NCBI GenBank assembly: GCA_025353235.1
Contig: JANXQZ010000199.1
Coordinates: forward strand, 1-8,153
Length of the DNA stretch: 8,153 nt
DNA from: Bryobacterales bacterium
Lineage (GTDB): Bacteria; Acidobacteriota; Terriglobia; Bryobacterales; Bryobacteraceae
Direction: 5' to 3'
The notes beneath the pieces are model-generated. The model worked only from the letters and a program-made list of their open reading frames with translations. It was not told where the DNA came from and searched no databases. Positions within the stretch are counted from its first letter, which is position 1. Each line of letters starts with the position of its first letter. The position numbers were made by a program, and so were the translations under genes. Positions 6,830-8,153 of this stretch are shown in pieces.

Positions 6830-6916
6830 GCGTACCCCCATTGAAGCATTAATTGTTGTTCTTGTTCGAACCCCAATTTGAAAGACTTGCGTCTCATGTG
6901 GCGGGGGACCTGGTAA
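6830..6916. promoter_or_regulatory. divergent intergenic region with palindrome GTTCGAAC
   Basis: These 87 bases separate two divergent starts (6829 minus, 6917 plus) and must carry promoters for both unless transcription starts elsewhere. It is AT-richer than its flanks and contains an 8-bp perfect palindrome, GTTCGAAC (6864-6871), that could be an operator. On the minus strand TTGGGG followed after 17 bases by ATTAAT is a weak promoter candidate. I could not assign a convincing plus-strand promoter. Confidence 0.4.
6903..6908 (+). promoter_or_regulatory. ribosome binding site for the 134-residue secreted protein
   Basis: GGGGGA at 6903-6908 lies 8 bases before the ATG at 6917. The alternative in-frame ATG at 6932 has no comparable site, so 6917 is preferred. 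Confidence 0.5.
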
Positions 6917-7321
6917 ATGCAACATCTCTTGATGAAGAGTTTGGCAGTAGTTGGACTGCTGGCGATCGGGGCCACGGCCAACGCGCAGGACGGGCGCTAC
7001 GGATACGGCGATGTTCGCGGGCGAGAGCCATTGGATCGGGTGCGGGCCGACCTGGATCGGGCGGCTCGGGACATGTATTACCTATCGGGCGGCGAGCGTC
7101 GCCGAGTCAATCATGCGCGCGATGAAATGGGGGAGTTTCAGAGGAAGTGGGAGCGCGGCAGGTTCGATAAGGGTGAGTTGGACGATGTAATCGGCAGTCT
7201 TCAGCATGTGGTCGATAAGAACCGGTTGCAGCCTCGGGATCGGGATAGGCTTCTGAGTGACTTGGACCATCTTCGGGAGATGCGAGCGCGGCGGGGATAT
7301 TTCGGGCGCGACCGTTACTAA
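6917..7321 (+). CDS. small secreted charged helical protein (134 aa), function unknown
   Basis: An N-terminal signal peptide (MQHLLMKSLAVVGLLAIG, cleavage probably after ATANA at residue 23) precedes a mature part of about 110 residues. After a Gly/Tyr-rich stretch (QDGRYGYGD) the protein is almost entirely charged helix: LDRVRADLDRAARDMYYL (39-56), GERRRVNHARDEMGEFQRKW (59-78), GRFDKGELDDVIGSLQHVVD (81-100) and DRDRLLSDLDHLREM (108-122). I recognise similar short exported proteins in acidobacteria and relatives, but none with a known role. No cysteines, lipobox or catalytic motif are visible. The likely place is periplasmic or extracellular, and helical-bundle packing is inferred from the heptad-like spacing. 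The gene stands alone, divergent from the YfiT-like gene, with a hairpin 54 bases after its stop that could end the transcript. Confidence 0.75.
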   Translation: MQHLLMKSLAVVGLLAIGATANAQDGRYGYGDVRGREPLDRVRADLDRAARDMYYLSGGERRRVNHARDEMGEFQRKWERGRFDKGELDDVIGSLQHVVDKNRLQPRDRDRLLSDLDHLREMRARRGYFGRDRY

Positions 7322-7350
7322 GCTTGCCGCAGGGGAATTCTGCATTGATT

Positions 7351-7397
7351 GTGGGGCCGGCAATCTTGCCCGCAGCCGCCTTTTAGGCGGCTTTGTC
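7351..7397 (+). repeat. palindromic double-hairpin unit A (REP/MITE-like)
   Basis: This is one of two inverted copies of a 47-nt unit. It starts with GTGGGGC and contains two successive hairpins: GGC-AATCTT-GCC (7359-7370) and GCCGCCT-TTT-AGGCGGC (7375-7391), followed by TTT. My alignment with unit B gives 37 of 47 identical positions, and several differences in the stems are compensatory. The style resembles short repeats scattered in Solibacter-like genomes, which is from memory. Confidence 0.7.
7375..7394 (+). terminator. GC-rich hairpin with short T-run, possible terminator
   Basis: GCCGCCT (7375-7381) and AGGCGGC (7385-7391) form a perfect 7-bp stem with a 3-base loop, followed by TTT. 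It lies 54 bases after the stop of the secreted-protein gene and could end that transcript. The T-run is short, and the hairpin is also the second half of repeat unit A, so termination may be incidental. Confidence 0.35.
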
Positions 7398-7424
7398 GGG
7401 GGCATCAGAGAGTATTCGTACCCC

Positions 7425-7471
7425 GGGAAAGCCAGCTGAAAGCCGGCTGCAGCCAAGATTGGCTGCCCCAC
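7425..7471 (-). repeat. palindromic double-hairpin unit B, inverted copy of unit A
   Basis: Read on the minus strand it begins GTGGGGC, has a first hairpin AGCC-AATCTT-GGCT and a second hairpin GCCGGC-TTTCA-GCTGGC with one G-T pair, then TTT. The two units face each other across 27 bases and can also pair over nearly their whole length, giving a 121-nt element with imperfect terminal inverted repeats. No clear target-site duplication flanks it, and no transposase is present. Confidence 0.7.
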
Positions 7472-7594
7472 AAAGCAGCATAGCTGCAACCAAATTTTGG
7501 CGCAAGCGGAGAAGAAATCGGGGTTATGTAGTACAAAGCAGCCAGCCGCAACCAAATTTGTCGCAAGCGGAGAAGAAATCAGGGTTATGTAATA
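7471..7594 (+). repeat. two tandem copies of a ~62-nt repeat
   Basis: Copy 1 (7471-7533, 63 nt) and copy 2 (7534-7594, 61 nt) run head to tail. Each starts CAAAGCAGC, passes through GCAACCAAATTT and CGCAAGCGGAGAAGAAATC, and ends GGGTTATGTA. Hand alignment gives 56 identical columns of 63, with five substitutions and two one-base gaps. Copy 1 contains GCAGC-ATA-GCTGC (7475-7487), a small hairpin. The first copy abuts the end of unit B. The tract ends 69 bases before the kinase start. Confidence 0.8.
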
Positions 7595-7643
7595 CATTCA
7601 GTAAACTATGTGCATTGGATTGCCAGTCGGCGGTGAATCGAAC

Positions 7644-7659
7644 ATTCGGTATGCTGAAT
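7644..7659 (+). promoter_or_regulatory. small hairpin just before the kinase start
   Basis: ATTCGG (7644-7649) and CTGAAT (7654-7659) form a 6-bp stem with one G-T pair and a TATG loop, ending four bases before the ATG at 7664. No good Shine-Dalgarno sequence is visible here, so the structure could affect initiation or be a protein-binding palindrome. It is short and could be chance. Confidence 0.25.
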
Positions 7660-7663
7660 CTTC

Positions 7664-8153
7664 ATGGCTATCGTCGCTACCTTCGGTGAGATTATGCTCC
7701 GGCTCGCGCCTCCAGGGTTCGAGCGGTTTCTGCAGTCCCCGCAATTCCTGGCAACGTGGGGCGGAGGCGAGGCGAACGTCGCAGTGGCGCTGGCGCAGTT
7801 CGGGAATCCGTCCCGGTACATCACTGCGCTTCCGCCCGGCAATCCCATCGTCGATGCGTTCATCGGCGAATTGCGACGGTTTGGCGTGGACCCGTCGTTC
7901 ATCGTCCGCCAGAAGGGCCGACTGGGGATTTATTTCGTGGAGCCGGGTGCTAACCAGCGTCCGTCCAAGGTGGTCTACGATCGCGATGGCAGCGCAATTT
8001 CACTGGCGAAGCCGGGCGACATCGATTGGAAGAAGGCGCTCGATGGCACGAATTGGTTTCACATAACCGGGATCACGCCCGCTCTCAGCCAGAGCGCTGC
8101 CGATCTTTCCACGGAGGCTATTCAAGCGGCACGCGCAGCGGGGCTGACCGTAT
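7664..8153 (+). CDS. kdgK: PfkB-family sugar kinase, likely 2-keto-3-deoxygluconate kinase (5' part)
   Basis: The frame from the ATG at 7664 is open to the window end, giving the first 163 residues. It opens with MAIVATFGEIMLRLAPPG, the ribokinase/PfkB first strand and substrate aspartate/glutamate region. GGGEANVAVALAQFG (33-47), the first PfkB signature with the substrate-binding GG-AN pattern, follows. RLGIYFVEPG (86-95) and VVYDRDGSAIS (103-113) are the arrangement seen in 2-keto-3-deoxygluconate kinases rather than fructokinases or ribokinases. The catalytic GAGD motif lies beyond the window. The enzyme phosphorylates KDG with ATP to KDPG in uronate/pectin breakdown or the Entner-Doudoroff route, in the cytosol. 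Relatives such as other sugar kinases cannot be excluded. There is no strong ribosome site, but the protein begins exactly where the family does. Upstream lie the tandem repeats and a small hairpin. Confidence 0.85.
   Translation, partial: MAIVATFGEIMLRLAPPGFERFLQSPQFLATWGGGEANVAVALAQFGNPSRYITALPPGNPIVDAFIGELRRFGVDPSFIVRQKGRLGIYFVEPGANQRPSKVVYDRDGSAISLAKPGDIDWKKALDGTNWFHITGITPALSQSAADLSTEAIQAARAAGLTV

Larger units (their letters stand above)
7322..7663. other. 342-bp non-coding region, mostly repeats
   Basis: No credible gene lies between the secreted protein and the kinase. Reading from the left there are 29 unremarkable bases, a pair of inverted 47-nt double-hairpin units (7351-7397 and 7425-7471), two direct copies of a roughly 62-nt unit (7471-7594), and a 69-base leader of the kinase with a small hairpin at 7644-7659. 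Open frames crossing it lack family resemblance and follow the repeat structure. Confidence 0.7.

Noticed and set aside
6860..6875. tRNA T-arm-like sequence (GTTCGAACCCC)
   Set aside because: No acceptor, D or anticodon arms can be built around it; it is a short palindrome in a promoter region.
6842..6925. Longer N-terminus for the YfiT-like protein
   Set aside because: The extra residues do not fit the family, lack a ribosome site and would overlap the start of the divergent gene; the start at 6829 has GGGGG at good spacing.
7471..7594. CRISPR array
   Set aside because: The two copies are directly adjacent with no unique spacers, only two units exist, and no cas genes are present.
7082..7597. 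Minus-strand open frame (171 codons) across the secreted-protein gene and the repeats
   Set aside because: It runs through the inverted and tandem repeats, and its repeated peptide segments merely reflect the DNA repeats.
7608..8066. Open frame of 152 codons overlapping the kinase start
   Set aside because: It is out of frame with a clear PfkB-family N-terminus and is Ser/Arg-rich without motifs.

Overview
The window looks like chromosomal DNA of a soil-type Acidobacteriota, probably near Solibacter/Bryobacteraceae. This is an inference. It rests on the DUF1800/DUF1501 secreted pair carrying Ig and IPT/TIG modules of the 'GLYTAP' type, a YfiT-like DinB enzyme, and a palindromic intergenic element of a style I associate with that group. 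The main genes are GC-rich: a hand count over 4801-5040 gives 145/240. The segment around 300-1050 is visibly poorer in GC: 110/240 over 361-600.

Layout. Positions 1-297 hold the 3' end of a small DMT/YdcZ (DUF606) membrane transporter. Positions 298-1047 are the lower-GC island, with an 84-residue small protein followed by a retropepsin-like aspartic protease whose reading frame is broken. The break lies exactly on a C CCG GGT heptamer followed by TAA, so either programmed -1 frameshifting or decay is possible. Positions 1048-1270 are non-coding with two hairpins.

Positions 1271-6275 form a tight three-gene operon. The first gene encodes an 853-residue exported DUF1800 protein with a duplicated Ig-TIG front end. 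The second encodes a Tat-exported DUF1501 protein of the alkaline-phosphatase-like fold. The third encodes an uncharacterised multi-helix membrane protein. DUF1800 and DUF1501 are repeatedly found together and are thought to act outside the cytoplasm; the membrane protein may be their inner-membrane partner, which is inference.

A convergent YfiT/DinB-family gene (6829-6284, minus) follows with almost no spacer. It is divergent from a 134-residue secreted, charged, helical protein (6917-7321). Positions 7322-7663 are non-coding and rich in structure: two inverted copies of a 47-nt double-hairpin unit whose stems differ by compensatory changes, then two head-to-tail copies of a roughly 62-nt repeat. 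The window ends inside a PfkB-family sugar kinase, most likely 2-keto-3-deoxygluconate kinase, starting at 7664.

The best candidates for something undescribed are the frame-broken retropepsin and its small partner, the third gene of the DUF1800/DUF1501 operon, and the covarying repeat block upstream of the kinase.
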